39,137 nucleotides of DNA. It comes from Bacillota bacterium. Lineage in GTDB: Bacteria; Bacillota; Clostridia; Lachnospirales; Bianqueaceae. Of this stretch, positions 16,054-25,107 are shown in pieces; the stretch's first letter is position 1, and each line of letters opens with the position of its first letter. The notes beneath the pieces are model-generated. The model did no database searches, had not been told where the DNA came from, and was given only the letters and a program-made list of their open reading frames with translations. The position numbers and the translations under genes were made by a program. The stretch spans positions 1-39,137 of the forward strand of contig JAFRZL010000005.1 of assembly GCA_017442535.1 (NCBI GenBank), given 5' to 3'.

Positions 16054-17379
16054 TTATGGTCTCGGGGCCTTGTAGCCCAGTACAGCCTCGACATCCAGAG
16101 GATCGAAGCCCAATCTCGCTTCCATATTCTTCAGGATGACATGGTCCGCTTCGATATCGCCTTCCAGCGGCAGCGCGATCCTCTTGCCCTGATTCAGGAT
16201 GGATTCTCTCGCGGCTACTTCCATCATCAGTGACATTAGTGCGTCCTGTTCGTTGAATTCGCTGTCCCTGAGTCCGCGGATCTGCAGCGCGAAATCGATG
16301 ACATGTCCGGCCACTGCGACACCGTACTCGGGGAAATAATGATCCGAGAAAGCACCGATCTGGATCGGATTGTCAAAACGGATCTCTCCGCCGGGAATCT
16401 GCGCGCGAACGCCCATGTAGTAGCCATCCTCGTTATAGAAGCGCTCAACTTTGGAAATATAGTTAGGATTGGCGGGCTGGATCTCATCCGTGTAAGCCCT
16501 TGTATCCTCATACAGGCAGCGGCGGATCTCCGCTGTCCAGTCGAAGTGTACGCCGGTTCCCACTTCAACACGTTTATTATTATCCAGGATCTTATAATGC
16601 GGCGCGGCGTAGCGGCTTCCCTGCTGGACCAGCGTGCCCATGGTCCCCTGCCACTCGGTATAACCGGGACGGACCTGTCTGCCCAGCATACCTTTGATAT
16701 TGGATGCCTGGTCGATTACCATCAGCCCGCTCGGGAAACTGATATACCGTGCGCGGAAAGTCTCGTTCTCGTGGTAACGCTGCGGCTGCTCATAGAAAGG
16801 CATCGTCGGCATGGTGTGCTCAAAGGCGCTGATCCACTCCGGGTATTCTCTGGCAAAAAACGTCCAGCGGGAATTATTATGATATCCGGTATGATCGTTG
16901 TAAGAAAAAATACGTTTAATATCCCCGATATAACCGCTGTCACGAAGCGTGGCCGCGAAGCTGTCGATGGGATATCGGAAGAAGTTCTCACCAACGCGCG
17001 TATAGACGTTGTTGGCTTTGGCCTTGGCAATCATATCCCTCGCCTGAAGCACGGTTGCACACCATGATGTTTCGATCAGGTTATGGATTTTATGCTCGGA
17101 CAAAAAAACAGAATAGGCATGATGCAGGGGGATGGGGGCAACGACAATGGCTGCTTCCAGATCCTCCGCGGCCACGGCCTCTTTGATGTCATAATAGGGC
17201 CGTGCTCCGATTTGTGCGGCAATGCTGTCCGCGTGCTCTTTCACAGGATCACAGACCGCAACGATGTCCACCCAAGGCTTCAGTCCGGAGACTATCGGGG
17301 CATAAATCGTTCTGGTCCGGTTGCCTGCGCCGATCAATATGGTTCTTACGGGCTCAACCGGTCTTGGCAGTTCGTACAT
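16054..17379 (-). CDS. Gfo/Idh/MocA family oxidoreductase (copy 2)
   Basis: 441 aa from ATG 17379 behind GGGAGG, the same length as copy 1; the frame could start at 17394 but without a ribosome site. The nucleotide-binding motif is VRTILIGAGNRTRTIY, with ALA in place of copy 1's cysteine (GAGNR against GCGNR). Shared segments along the whole chain show a gene duplication in which the copies now sit at opposite ends of the catabolic genes. It is the first enzyme gene after the response regulator (17 bp gap). A role as NAD(P)-dependent sugar or glycoside dehydrogenase is expected from the family; the exact substrate is unknown. Confidence 0.88.
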   Translation of the reverse strand: MYELPRPVEPVRTILIGAGNRTRTIYAPIVSGLKPWVDIVAVCDPVKEHADSIAAQIGARPYYDIKEAVAAEDLEAAIVVAPIPLHHAYSVFLSEHKIHNLIETSWCATVLQARDMIAKAKANNVYTRVGENFFRYPIDSFAATLRDSGYIGDIKRIFSYNDHTGYHNNSRWTFFAREYPEWISAFEHTMPTMPFYEQPQRYHENETFRARYISFPSGLMVIDQASNIKGMLGRQVRPGYTEWQGTMGTLVQQGSRYAAPHYKILDNNKRVEVGTGVHFDWTAEIRRCLYEDTRAYTDEIQPANPNYISKVERFYNEDGYYMGVRAQIPGGEIRFDNPIQIGAFSDHYFPEYGVAVAGHVIDFALQIRGLRDSEFNEQDALMSLMMEVAARESILNQGKRIALPLEGDIEADHVILKNMEARLGFDPLDVEAVLGYKAPRP

Positions 17380-17396
17380 AAATGATCCTCCCATAT

Positions 17397-18851
17397 TCAG
17401 TGTTTGTGTGTTTTTCGGTATTGGGCGGGAGAACTTCCGACCATCTTGCGGAAAATGGTATAGAAATATTTCTCGCTGGAATAACCGACCAGTTCCGCGA
17501 TCTGTACAACGGACAGATCGGTGGTTCTCAAGTACTCTTTCGCAATGTCCATGCGGATCCGGACACTGTAGTCGCTGAACGTTTCCCCCGTTTCCAGGCG
17601 GAACAGTTTGCTTAGATAGGGGCTCGCGATATGCAGTTCATCTGCCAGCTCCTGCTGCGTCATGTCAGGTTTTTTCTTCAACAGGACTCTGGCCTTCTCG
17701 ACGATGCTGATCTGCGTATTGTCCTTCAGCTTGACGGTAAAGGACCCCAGCCTCTCGTGCATGTAGCGGGACATCTCCTGCCGGCTTGTCTCTTTGGAGA
17801 GCAGGATCTCGCTGTACAGGAGGTAGTTAAACTCCTCCACCATGTTCGGCAGCGAGATAAAATCGTAGAACTGCTTATAGACACTCATGCAGATATGACT
17901 GTACCAGAACATGACCTGCTCTTCGTGGATATGACGGCTTTCGATAAGCGCTTCCAGACCGTCCAGCACCTTATCCAGTGCCTCCGTATCATAGGCGGCG
18001 ATCGCATCATTAATACGTCTGACAGCGTCCGCAGGCGGCATACGGGTTGCCGCGCCGAAGCGTGTGATGTCGTCAAAGGATAGGACTTTCTCGCTCTGGA
18101 TACTGCCGCGCTTCATATGAACGATGTAAAGCTGATGGATAGCATCTCGGAAGCCCGCGGATCCGTTCATCACCGAGCTCACATTCACTTCAAGATGCTG
18201 CAGCAGCGGATCCGGGAAATCCGTCTCCCCCTGCCATGCAGTCAGACAGAGGATCTCCGTCTCGCGTGCGTAGAGCGATCTCAGTGACCGGCCCATGATG
18301 GATTTGATCTGATTGGCTTCCTCCACCGTGATCCCGCCCACGCTCTTGGGCAGGAACTGGTATAAAACAAGCTGTTCATCCAGCATCTGCACATCTTTTC
18401 TGCCCTGCGAAGCCCAGATGATCTGCTCCGGATTGACATTGCAGGACTCCAGAGGCAGATTTTTTTTGCCTTCGATCTGCAGCTGCGCCGTCCTCAAGGC
18501 CGCGAAAAGCTCTTCCCTTTCCACCGGCTTCAGCAGAAAATACGTGGCCTGCATCTCGATCCCGCGGCGGGCGTACTCGAATTCATCATAGCCCGTCAGC
18601 AGGATGATGGGGATATTGCGGAATGCGTCGCCGCGATCACGGATATGGCGGCAGAGCGTCAGCCCATCCATGACCGGCATGCGGATATCCGTCAGGATCA
18701 CGTCAGGTTTCTCCGATTCCAGCAGTTCAAGCGCCTTCTGTCCATTATTCGCCCATACAAACTGATCAAACTCCACAGAGAGTCCCCGAATCATCATTTC
18801 AATTCCTTCGAGAATGATCCGCTGATCATCTACCAGCAGCAGTTTATACAT
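17397..18851 (-). CDS. YesN-like response regulator with AraC-type DNA-binding domain
   Basis: 484 aa. The receiver domain occupies residues 1-125: acidic pocket D8-D9, phosphoacceptor D55 in DVILTDIRMPVMDG, T/K positions LLTGYDE and FLLKPV. The middle 230 residues are the poorly conserved linker usual for this subfamily. The last 100 form an AraC double helix-turn-helix: TQQELADELHIASPYLSKLFR and DLSVVQIAELVGYSSEKYFYTIFRK. Partners are YesM-type kinases; one is encoded at 23233-25062. The expected role is to activate the transporter and catabolic genes when the sugar is sensed outside. It follows the binding protein gene after a long hairpin and precedes the dehydrogenase by 17 bp. Confidence 0.93.
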   Translation of the reverse strand: MYKLLLVDDQRIILEGIEMMIRGLSVEFDQFVWANNGQKALELLESEKPDVILTDIRMPVMDGLTLCRHIRDRGDAFRNIPIILLTGYDEFEYARRGIEMQATYFLLKPVEREELFAALRTAQLQIEGKKNLPLESCNVNPEQIIWASQGRKDVQMLDEQLVLYQFLPKSVGGITVEEANQIKSIMGRSLRSLYARETEILCLTAWQGETDFPDPLLQHLEVNVSSVMNGSAGFRDAIHQLYIVHMKRGSIQSEKVLSFDDITRFGAATRMPPADAVRRINDAIAAYDTEALDKVLDGLEALIESRHIHEEQVMFWYSHICMSVYKQFYDFISLPNMVEEFNYLLYSEILLSKETSRQEMSRYMHERLGSFTVKLKDNTQISIVEKARVLLKKKPDMTQQELADELHIASPYLSKLFRLETGETFSDYSVRIRMDIAKEYLRTTDLSVVQIAELVGYSSEKYFYTIFRKMVGSSPAQYRKTHKH

Positions 18852-18870
18852 AGTATGGGCTCCTTATAGA

Positions 18871-18904
18871 AGTGTATGTTGGGGCCGAAGCCCCAACATA
18901 CACT
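18871..18904 (-). other. Long perfect hairpin between binding protein and regulator genes
   Basis: A 15-bp perfect stem with a CGAA tetraloop (arms 18871-18885 and 18890-18904, GTGTATGTTGGGGC and complement). The minus strand lacks a T-run downstream, so it is more likely a 3' stabiliser or partial terminator that lets the binding protein be made in excess over the regulator. Confidence 0.75.
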
Positions 18905-18927
18905 AAAACATCGTATTACGGACTGTC

Positions 18928-20685
18928 TTACTGCATATAGCTCAGGTCAAGACCTTCGCTGTACTTCGCAATGATATCCGCCTTGTTCTGGAAATAGTTG
19001 TCGATCCAGGCATCCAGAGTACCCTGACCGATCTCCTGCAGCTTGTTGAGCAGTTCCTGATACTTGCTCTCAACAGCGGAAGGATCAGCCATGATGATGT
19101 CGATAACCGCAGTCTGATAATACTCCTTAACCTGAGCATAGATCTTCTGCTCATTGCTGTCAGAAGGATACTGCTCCGCACCGGAGAAGAAGGAATAATC
19201 CTTGTAGTACTGCGCATTGTGATCCAGACTGAAGGTCTGATACTCGGAAGCGCCGATCTTCTTATGACGAGCGGTAACTTCCGCGTTACGCCACAGCCAG
19301 TAAGCGCCAACGCCGTACTGACCCTTCTTGATCGCGTCTTCAGCCTTGTCAACTTCTTCCTTCAGAACGGCAACGCCGGTAGCCTCATCATAGGATTCCC
19401 AGGCATCTTCCATACCGCGGGAGATGTAGAACTGGGTCTGATCCTGGAAGATGAAGTCCATGAGCTGCAGTGCACGCTCGGCGTTCGGGTTCTTGATGAT
19501 GAAATGGTTCAGGGAGTCGCCGACACCGCCGCCGATACCGTCGGAGCTGTAGTGAACGCCCTTGTCCTCATAGGCACTGGGAGCATCGATCATGACCCAG
19601 TTCCACTCGGGATGAACCTTCTGGAGTTCATCGCTGAACCAGTCGATATTATCGGAGTCCTGATTCAGGTTGGCAAAGATCATGCCGTTGAACAGCTTCG
19701 CCTGCATGGTCTCGGAAGTATCGGTCAGTTCCGCGGGATCCATCAGTTGCTCGTTATACAGGGTATTGACGAACTTCAGCAGGTCGAGGAACTTCTCGCT
19801 CTCGAAATACTTGATGTACTTGCCGTCAGCGGTAACATCGTAACGGCTGGCCAGATCGAACATGTTGAAGATCTTGAAGATCATACGGACATTGCCGTCC
19901 GCATCGGTACCCGCATTACGGGAAGCCTGCGCAGGAATCATGTCAGGATATTTCGCCTTAACCTGACGCAGCAGATCCAGGAATCCGTCAAGCGTCTTGG
20001 TGTCGGGAGAACCCAGCTCCTCATAGATCTGCTGGATAACGGCGACGCCGTTGAAAGCCTTGATCAGGGTAGGATCCGAGATAGCTTCCTTGGAATACCA
20101 CTGGCAGGGCAGGCAGTAAACATTCATGGAATCGAAATTGATCCTCAGCTGCAGTACTACATGATCCGGAACGTTGCGGGCGATGAAATCGGGCGCAGCG
20201 GTCTTTTCCAGCTCATTGATAGCCCATACCATGTCATTGTCAACCAGGTCTCTCATCAGGGCCAGGTTGCGCTCCGCCGTGATAACGTCGGGCAGCTCCG
20301 TAGAGGCAATGACGATCTGCAGTTTGGTATGGTCGTTATCCGGGGCCATCATCCACTCAATGTCGACATTGGTGTTTTCCATGATATACTTGGAAACTTC
20401 GTCTTTCCCCCACCACTTATCAAAGTCGGAGGTGGAAATGCTCTTGTCATAGAAGTAGGTGAGCTTCACCGGATCCTTACCTTCCCAGCTCTCACCCGGG
20501 GTCTCGGGCGTGCTGGCTTCGGCCTGACTCTGTTCCGCGGGCTTGCTGGACTCGGCGGGCTTGGAGGATTCGGCGGCCTTGCTGGACTCAGCAGGCTTGG
20601 AAGTATTGCCTCCGGTACATCCGACAGCGCCGATGAGCAGAACAGCAACCAGAACCAGAGCCAGAATCTTGTTCATCTTCTTCAT
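18928..20685 (-). CDS. ABC transporter substrate-binding lipoprotein (LplA/YtcQ type)
   Basis: 585 aa from ATG 20685, which follows AAAGGAG by 9 bases; a further in-frame ATG at 20703 lacks spacing. The signal peptide MKKMNKILALVLVAVLLIGAVGC ends in a lipobox with the cysteine at residue 23. A repetitive Ser/Lys/Pro/Ala/Glu linker (SSKPAESSKPAE) follows, then a large bilobed solute-binding domain (extracellular family 1 type). The length fits the long LplA/YtcQ group that works with YtcP/YteP permeases. The ligand is presumably an oligosaccharide. No ATPase gene is present; CUT1 importers commonly share a distant MsmK-type ATPase. Confidence 0.92.
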   Translation of the reverse strand: MKKMNKILALVLVAVLLIGAVGCTGGNTSKPAESSKAAESSKPAESSKPAEQSQAEASTPETPGESWEGKDPVKLTYFYDKSISTSDFDKWWGKDEVSKYIMENTNVDIEWMMAPDNDHTKLQIVIASTELPDVITAERNLALMRDLVDNDMVWAINELEKTAAPDFIARNVPDHVVLQLRINFDSMNVYCLPCQWYSKEAISDPTLIKAFNGVAVIQQIYEELGSPDTKTLDGFLDLLRQVKAKYPDMIPAQASRNAGTDADGNVRMIFKIFNMFDLASRYDVTADGKYIKYFESEKFLDLLKFVNTLYNEQLMDPAELTDTSETMQAKLFNGMIFANLNQDSDNIDWFSDELQKVHPEWNWVMIDAPSAYEDKGVHYSSDGIGGGVGDSLNHFIIKNPNAERALQLMDFIFQDQTQFYISRGMEDAWESYDEATGVAVLKEEVDKAEDAIKKGQYGVGAYWLWRNAEVTARHKKIGASEYQTFSLDHNAQYYKDYSFFSGAEQYPSDSNEQKIYAQVKEYYQTAVIDIIMADPSAVESKYQELLNKLQEIGQGTLDAWIDNYFQNKADIIAKYSEGLDLSYMQ

Positions 20686-20729
20686 TTGTCTTACTCCTTT
20701 CATACTGTTAAGTACTTTATCATTAAGGG

Positions 20730-21605
20730 TTAGCCCTTAATTGATCCAATCATGATGCCCTTCACGAAGTATTTCTGCAGGAAGGGGTAGATGCATAGAA
20801 TCGGTGTAACCGATACGATCATGGTAGCGAATTTAACGCCTTCCGGATTGTAGGAGTTGTTCTCCAGATCCGACATCATGTCCGAAGCCATATCCGTTCC
20901 CAGATTCTCGCGGATGATACGCATCAGAACGGCCGCCAATGTCTGCAGACTGTCCTTCTTGGTGTAATACATGGTATCAAACCACTGGTTCCACTGCCCG
21001 ACTGCCGCGTACAATGCAATCGTAGCGAATGTCGGAATCGTAACCGGGAGGATGATCCGGAAGAAAATCTTCCAGCAGCCCGCACCGTCGATCAGCGCGG
21101 CATCTTCCAGGGACGAAGGTACGTTTCTGAACGCACTCATCAGCACGACCATGTAGAAGAAGGAGAAGCCGGACGGCAGAACGTATACCCAGAACGAATC
21201 GACCAGACCCAGATTGCGCAGATTCAGGTATACCGGAATCGTACCGCCGTTAAAGAAGGTCGGGATGATCAGCAGCGCCATGTAGAAGCCTCTGAAACGC
21301 AAATACGGTTTGCTGAGCGCATATGCGCAAAGGGCCGTTTCCACAACGGTAATGGCTGTGCCGACCACCGTTCTCGCAACGGAGACGAAGAAGGCCGACA
21401 TCAGGGATTTATCCGCGAAAACTGTCTGATACGTACGGGTCGTCGGAAGCTCGGGCCAGAAGAAAGAGGGACGGTGCGTCAGTAATCCGTTAAACGAATT
21501 GATCAGGATATAGTAAAACGGATAGACGATCACAAAGGTCAGGAGGATCAGGATAATGTAGTTAAAAACGTCAAATGTGGTTGCACGCTTCGGTCTGTAT
21601 GCCAT
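20730..21605 (-). CDS. ABC sugar permease (LplC/YtcP type)
   Basis: 291 aa, inner-membrane subunit with about six membrane segments. The EAA loop that contacts the ATPase is visible as SLEDAALIDGAGCWKIFFRIILPVTIPTFATIALY (about 180-215). N-terminus TFDVFNYIILILLTFVIVYPFYYILINSFN is the first segment. Start ATG 21605 follows AAGGAGGGG. It pairs with the permease encoded just upstream (18 bp gap) and the binding protein downstream. Confidence 0.95.
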   Translation of the reverse strand: MAYRPKRATTFDVFNYIILILLTFVIVYPFYYILINSFNGLLTHRPSFFWPELPTTRTYQTVFADKSLMSAFFVSVARTVVGTAITVVETALCAYALSKPYLRFRGFYMALLIIPTFFNGGTIPVYLNLRNLGLVDSFWVYVLPSGFSFFYMVVLMSAFRNVPSSLEDAALIDGAGCWKIFFRIILPVTIPTFATIALYAAVGQWNQWFDTMYYTKKDSLQTLAAVLMRIIRENLGTDMASDMMSDLENNSYNPEGVKFATMIVSVTPILCIYPFLQKYFVKGIMIGSIKG

Positions 21606-21623
21606 ATGAATCCCCTCCTTACC

Positions 21624-22580
21624 TTAGAACAGCGACGTTTCCGTCGCCTTTTTGCTGACCCAGTTGGCGGTCAGCAGCAGGATCACGTTGATCACGGATT
21701 TGAAGAGGTTGACGGCTGTTGAGTAGGAATAACGTCCGTTTTCAAAACCGGTGCGGAGGATGTAGGTATCCAGAATGTCGATCAGACCACGGTTGGTCAC
21801 GTTGCTGAAGACGTAAACCTGATTGAAGGTATCGCCGCCGGACATGATCTTGCCGCACTCCAGAATGAAAAGCAGCACGAAGGTGGGAACCAGATGCGGA
21901 ATGGTGACGTAGCGGATCTTGGCGAAGCGCTGGCCGCCATCGATCTCAACCGCCTCATACAGCTGCTGATCGATGGATACAATAACACCCAGGTAGATGA
22001 TGGAACCCCAGCCGATTCCCTTCCAGATTCGCAGCAGGACCATGATCGGTACCAGGAACCGGGGATCCGAAAGGAAATTAATGGATTTGTCCATGACCCC
22101 GATGGAGGTGAGAATCAGGTTGATGGCGCCGCTCGTGGGATTCAGCAGGCTGTAGAAGATACCGCCGCAGACGGCCCACGAAATAAAGTGCGGCAGATAC
22201 GAACAGGTCTGAACCGTCTTCATGAATTTGGAACTGCGCAGCTCGTTCAGCAGAATGGCGAGCAGCATGGGCGGCCAGGTCGTAAAGACCAGCATCAGGC
22301 CTGCCATTTTTAACGTGTTCAGAACAACGGAGAGTGCCGCCGGCGTCTTAAAGAAGTCGATAAAGTGCTCAAACCCGTTGTTACGCGCCCAGGGACTGGC
22401 CATAATGCCTTTGAAGATGTTATAGTTCTTGAAGGCAATGATGACACCGTACATGGGCAGGTACGAAAACAGAATGACACTGACAATGGCGGGAAGCGCC
22501 ATCAGCTGCAGTGCCAGCTGCGATTTGGGATTCCGTCCGAGAACGGATTCCTGGTACGCCTTTCTTTTCTTAGTCTTCAT
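21624..22580 (-). CDS. ABC sugar permease (LplB/YteP type)
   Basis: 318 aa with about six membrane segments, starting SQLALQLMALPAIVSVILFSYLPMYGVIIAFKNYN, a characteristic opening of this subfamily. The EAA loop is QQLYEAVEIDGGQRFAKIRYVTIPHLVPTFVLLFIL (about 205-240). It is the first gene of the transporter-catabolism operon, with an AGAAAGGTGG ribosome site and a 170-nt leader from the promoter at 22760-22789. Confidence 0.95.
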   Translation of the reverse strand: MKTKKRKAYQESVLGRNPKSQLALQLMALPAIVSVILFSYLPMYGVIIAFKNYNIFKGIMASPWARNNGFEHFIDFFKTPAALSVVLNTLKMAGLMLVFTTWPPMLLAILLNELRSSKFMKTVQTCSYLPHFISWAVCGGIFYSLLNPTSGAINLILTSIGVMDKSINFLSDPRFLVPIMVLLRIWKGIGWGSIIYLGVIVSIDQQLYEAVEIDGGQRFAKIRYVTIPHLVPTFVLLFILECGKIMSGGDTFNQVYVFSNVTNRGLIDILDTYILRTGFENGRYSYSTAVNLFKSVINVILLLTANWVSKKATETSLF

Positions 22581-22759
22581 TTGTTAGTTCCACCTTTCTG
22601 CGAAGGAGCCTGATGACCGGTGACCCCCGGCTCGTTCCGCTTCGTAAAAATGTTGACCATACAATTATTGTTGACCGCGGGATCCGAAAAACCCGGGCAG
22701 GTGTTGTGGGCCGGAAAGCCCGAAACGATTCTAAAATAGACCTTTTCTTCTATACTTTG

Positions 22760-22789
22760 ATTATACGCTTGGCAATATCTCCGGGTCAA
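22760..22789 (-). promoter_or_regulatory. Promoter of the sugar transporter/catabolic operon
   Basis: On the minus strand, TTGACC (22789-22784), an 18-bp spacer and perfect TATAAT (22765-22760). Transcription should begin near 22753. Its near-consensus shape is unexpected for a promoter that needs an activator, unless it is repressed by default. Confidence 0.78.
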
Positions 22790-23020
22790 GTCCAATTTTT
22801 TAAAAAACGGTAAGGCATTTTAACCAAATTATGTCCAGCTTCAAGAATACCCCTTATTTAAGCCAAAAACCAGTGTTGCATAATCATTTCGCCCAATTTC
22901 TCCCGGCCAATATTGGATTGCCATGGTTTTAAGAGCCGCATCGCCCAATTCATTATAACAGGTGCATCAAAAACAATTATCGTTCAATTGCAGACTGATA
23001 TTATGCAATCGAATTGTTGT
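22790..23020. other. AT-rich intergenic region upstream of the sugar operon promoter
   Basis: No gene is seen in these 231 bases. They are AT-rich and contain possible regulator sites: TTGCATAAT near 22874 and its complement-like TTATGCAA near 23001, repeated CGCCCAATT at about 22890 and 22950, and an imperfect inverted repeat CAATTGCAGA...GCAATCGAATTG near 22985-23017. It is the natural place for YesN-like regulator binding, but no site can be proven. Confidence 0.3.
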
Positions 23021-23050
23021 AAAAAAAATGGGAACCGTGTTGGTTCCCCA
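23021..23050 (-). terminator. Intrinsic terminator after the kinase gene and IS256 remnant
   Basis: On the minus strand GGGAACC, a 5-nt loop, GGTTCCC, then A and eight T. A textbook terminator that separates the kinase operon from the sugar operon. Confidence 0.9.
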
Positions 23051-23053
23051 TGA

Positions 23054-23173
23054 TTAGTCCGGACTCATACCTTTCCTCAATGTGGCAGGAAGAATGGACT
23101 CTTCGTTCGGAAATACACCGATCGCTTTTGAATACCACTTCAATGCTCTGTTCAGGCAGTTTTGCAGGTTGTT
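23054..23173 (-). pseudogene. C-terminal remnant of an IS256-family transposase
   Basis: A 39-codon open stretch with no start codon encodes LNRALKWYSKAIGVFPNEES and ends GMSPD before TAA. It matches the C-terminal pattern of Mutator/IS256 transposases (LNREIRRRTKVVGIFPNEESALR). The rest of the transposase is missing. It sits between the kinase stop (23233) and the terminator, so the terminator may have come with the element. Confidence 0.6.
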
Positions 23174-23232
23174 TTAATATGCTGCTCCTATAGTTTCTGA
23201 TAGTTTGGAGGGCGGAGCGGAAGTTTATCCGT

Positions 23233-25062
23233 TCACAGGTTTTCCTTGGGCAGGATCAGGGTGATCTGCGTCCCGATCCCCAGGTTGCTATAAATGGAGA
23301 ACTTCGCTTTTTCACCATAATACAGTTTGATCCGCTTGGCGATATTGGTCAGCGCGACACCGGTCGTCGCTTTATCGCTTTCGCCGGAGGGTTCGTCGAT
23401 CTTCTGCTGGATCTCGGCAAGCTGCTCCGGGGCGATGCCCGTACCGTTATCGGCAACGTGCAGCAGAACCTGGTTGTCCGGCAGTTCCGTCGCGGATATT
23501 TTGATCAGAAGCGGTGACCCGTCGACATTCATGCCGTGGCGAACCGAGTTTTCGACCAGAGGTTGCAGGGTCAGGGATGGGATCTGCAGGTTTTCCAGAC
23601 CGCTGTCCACCTGGATCTGAAGCAGGATACGATCGTCGTAGCAGATATTCTCCAGCTGGACATATTGCTGGGCCAGCTGCACTTCATCGAAAATACTGGA
23701 CTTGGAGGTGTTGCGGATGCGGCCCCGCGTCAGCGTCCCCAGGGCCATCAGGGCTTCACTCGTCTTTTCTGTATCGCCCAGCATGGCCGTCATGCGGATC
23801 GCGTCCAGCGTGTTGAACAGAAAATGCGGCTCGATCTGCGCCCGCAGATACGAGATCGTCGCTTCGTTCTCCGCCAGGCGGACCGTATAAATCGTTTTAA
23901 GCAGATCGGACAGCGTGTGGTTGATCTGCGCGATCTCATCATTGCCCGGATCCGTAAAGGTCACGGATTCGTTGCCCTCGCGCAGCTCGTTCATCTTGGT
24001 GTCCAGCAGTTTAAGGCGTCCGAAGAATTTGCGGTAGCTCCATGCGACAAAGAGGCAGAACAAGGCCAGGAAAATAACCAGCAACGCAATAAAGGTGATG
24101 ATCTCACGGCTCTGCTGCCCATAAATATCCGCGTTGGAACAGGCGATAATGAGGTTGACCCGAGGCTCCTGAACCGGATACGTAAAGAAATGGTAGGTGT
24201 GTCCGTTGACGGAGGCTTTGTGGTCGTACAGGCCGCTTTCCAGATTCAGCCCCGTGATCTCCGCGGAAATACCGTCCTTGTCGTTGGAGGAATAGATCAC
24301 GCCGTTCCCCTCTTCACAGATGAAGACCTGCTCGACATCCAGGTTGACGCCTGTCGCGTCCAGCAGTTGATCCGAGGCGACCACACACTCCAGAATGCCG
24401 ACCGGCTGATGGGTGATGCTCGAGTAGACATAACTGAAGAGCGAGAACGTCCGGATATCCTCTTTTATGCCCATAGGAAAGAAAAGCCTGAATGAGTTCC
24501 GCGGATTCTGATAGGCATAGAGCATATTGCTTGTCATAAATAAAGACTCGCCGTACGGCAGATGCTGCAGCGTCTCGTAGAGTGTGTCCCCTTTCAGTGC
24601 ATCAAAGGGATATATGATATTCTGATAACGGGGCGTCCCCGTCTGCAGCCCCCAGATCCGGATGCTCTCCAGGGTATTATTAAACTGTAAAATATTGGTC
24701 AGGAAGGGGCCGAGATCTTCCGTCAGGGTCAGGTAATTCCGGAAATCATCCTGCAGCGGGCTCTCTTCCAGGAAGCGGGCCAGCGTCGCGTTATTGCCCA
24801 CAATATCGGACAAAACGTGCATTTCACTGACTTTGCCGTTATATTCGCTGACCAGGATGGACGAAATGGAGTCGATTTTATTATACAGGTTGCTGCGTGA
24901 GATGTTAAAAGCATGCTGGTACCAGAAAAAACTGACCAGTAAAACCGGCAGATAAATCATGCCGAGCATGGCCAGAATGATTTTTCCGGTCATCGGCAGC
25001 GCAGACAGCCTGTCTTTGCACTGCTGAATCCATCTTTTGATTCCGGATGAAGGTTGATCCAT
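23233..25062 (-). CDS. YesM-like sensor histidine kinase
   Basis: 609 aa. Membrane segment 1 is at about 26-47 (GKIILAMLGMIYLPVLLVSFFWY), an extracellular Cache-type sensor covers about 48-305, and membrane segment 2 lies near 310-335 (IITFIALLVIFLALFCLFVAW). A HAMP-like linker follows. The His-kinase domain has the phosphoacceptor in YLRAQIEPHFLFNTLDAIRM, and the ATPase has the N-box QPLVENSVRHG and G-box VADNGTGI. Start ATG 25062 follows GGAGGAG. It most likely phosphorylates the YesN-like regulator at 17397-18851, though its gene lies in the upstream operon, 45 bp after a MATE exporter gene, rather than beside its partner. Confidence 0.93.
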   Translation of the reverse strand: MDQPSSGIKRWIQQCKDRLSALPMTGKIILAMLGMIYLPVLLVSFFWYQHAFNISRSNLYNKIDSISSILVSEYNGKVSEMHVLSDIVGNNATLARFLEESPLQDDFRNYLTLTEDLGPFLTNILQFNNTLESIRIWGLQTGTPRYQNIIYPFDALKGDTLYETLQHLPYGESLFMTSNMLYAYQNPRNSFRLFFPMGIKEDIRTFSLFSYVYSSITHQPVGILECVVASDQLLDATGVNLDVEQVFICEEGNGVIYSSNDKDGISAEITGLNLESGLYDHKASVNGHTYHFFTYPVQEPRVNLIIACSNADIYGQQSREIITFIALLVIFLALFCLFVAWSYRKFFGRLKLLDTKMNELREGNESVTFTDPGNDEIAQINHTLSDLLKTIYTVRLAENEATISYLRAQIEPHFLFNTLDAIRMTAMLGDTEKTSEALMALGTLTRGRIRNTSKSSIFDEVQLAQQYVQLENICYDDRILLQIQVDSGLENLQIPSLTLQPLVENSVRHGMNVDGSPLLIKISATELPDNQVLLHVADNGTGIAPEQLAEIQQKIDEPSGESDKATTGVALTNIAKRIKLYYGEKAKFSIYSNLGIGTQITLILPKENL

Positions 25063-25107
25063 CTCGCTGCTCCTCCACTCATCGAATTGCAGACGCCTGA
25101 TTAATGA

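Noticed and set aside
22581..22759. Riboswitch in the 170-nt leader of the permease gene
   Set aside because: Some GC-rich pairing can be drawn (for example around CCCGGGTTTTTCGGATCC), but no known riboswitch consensus is seen.
22613..22813. Small genes in the leader of the sugar operon
   Set aside because: Open frames on both strands are short, without ribosome sites, and overlap the promoter and leader.
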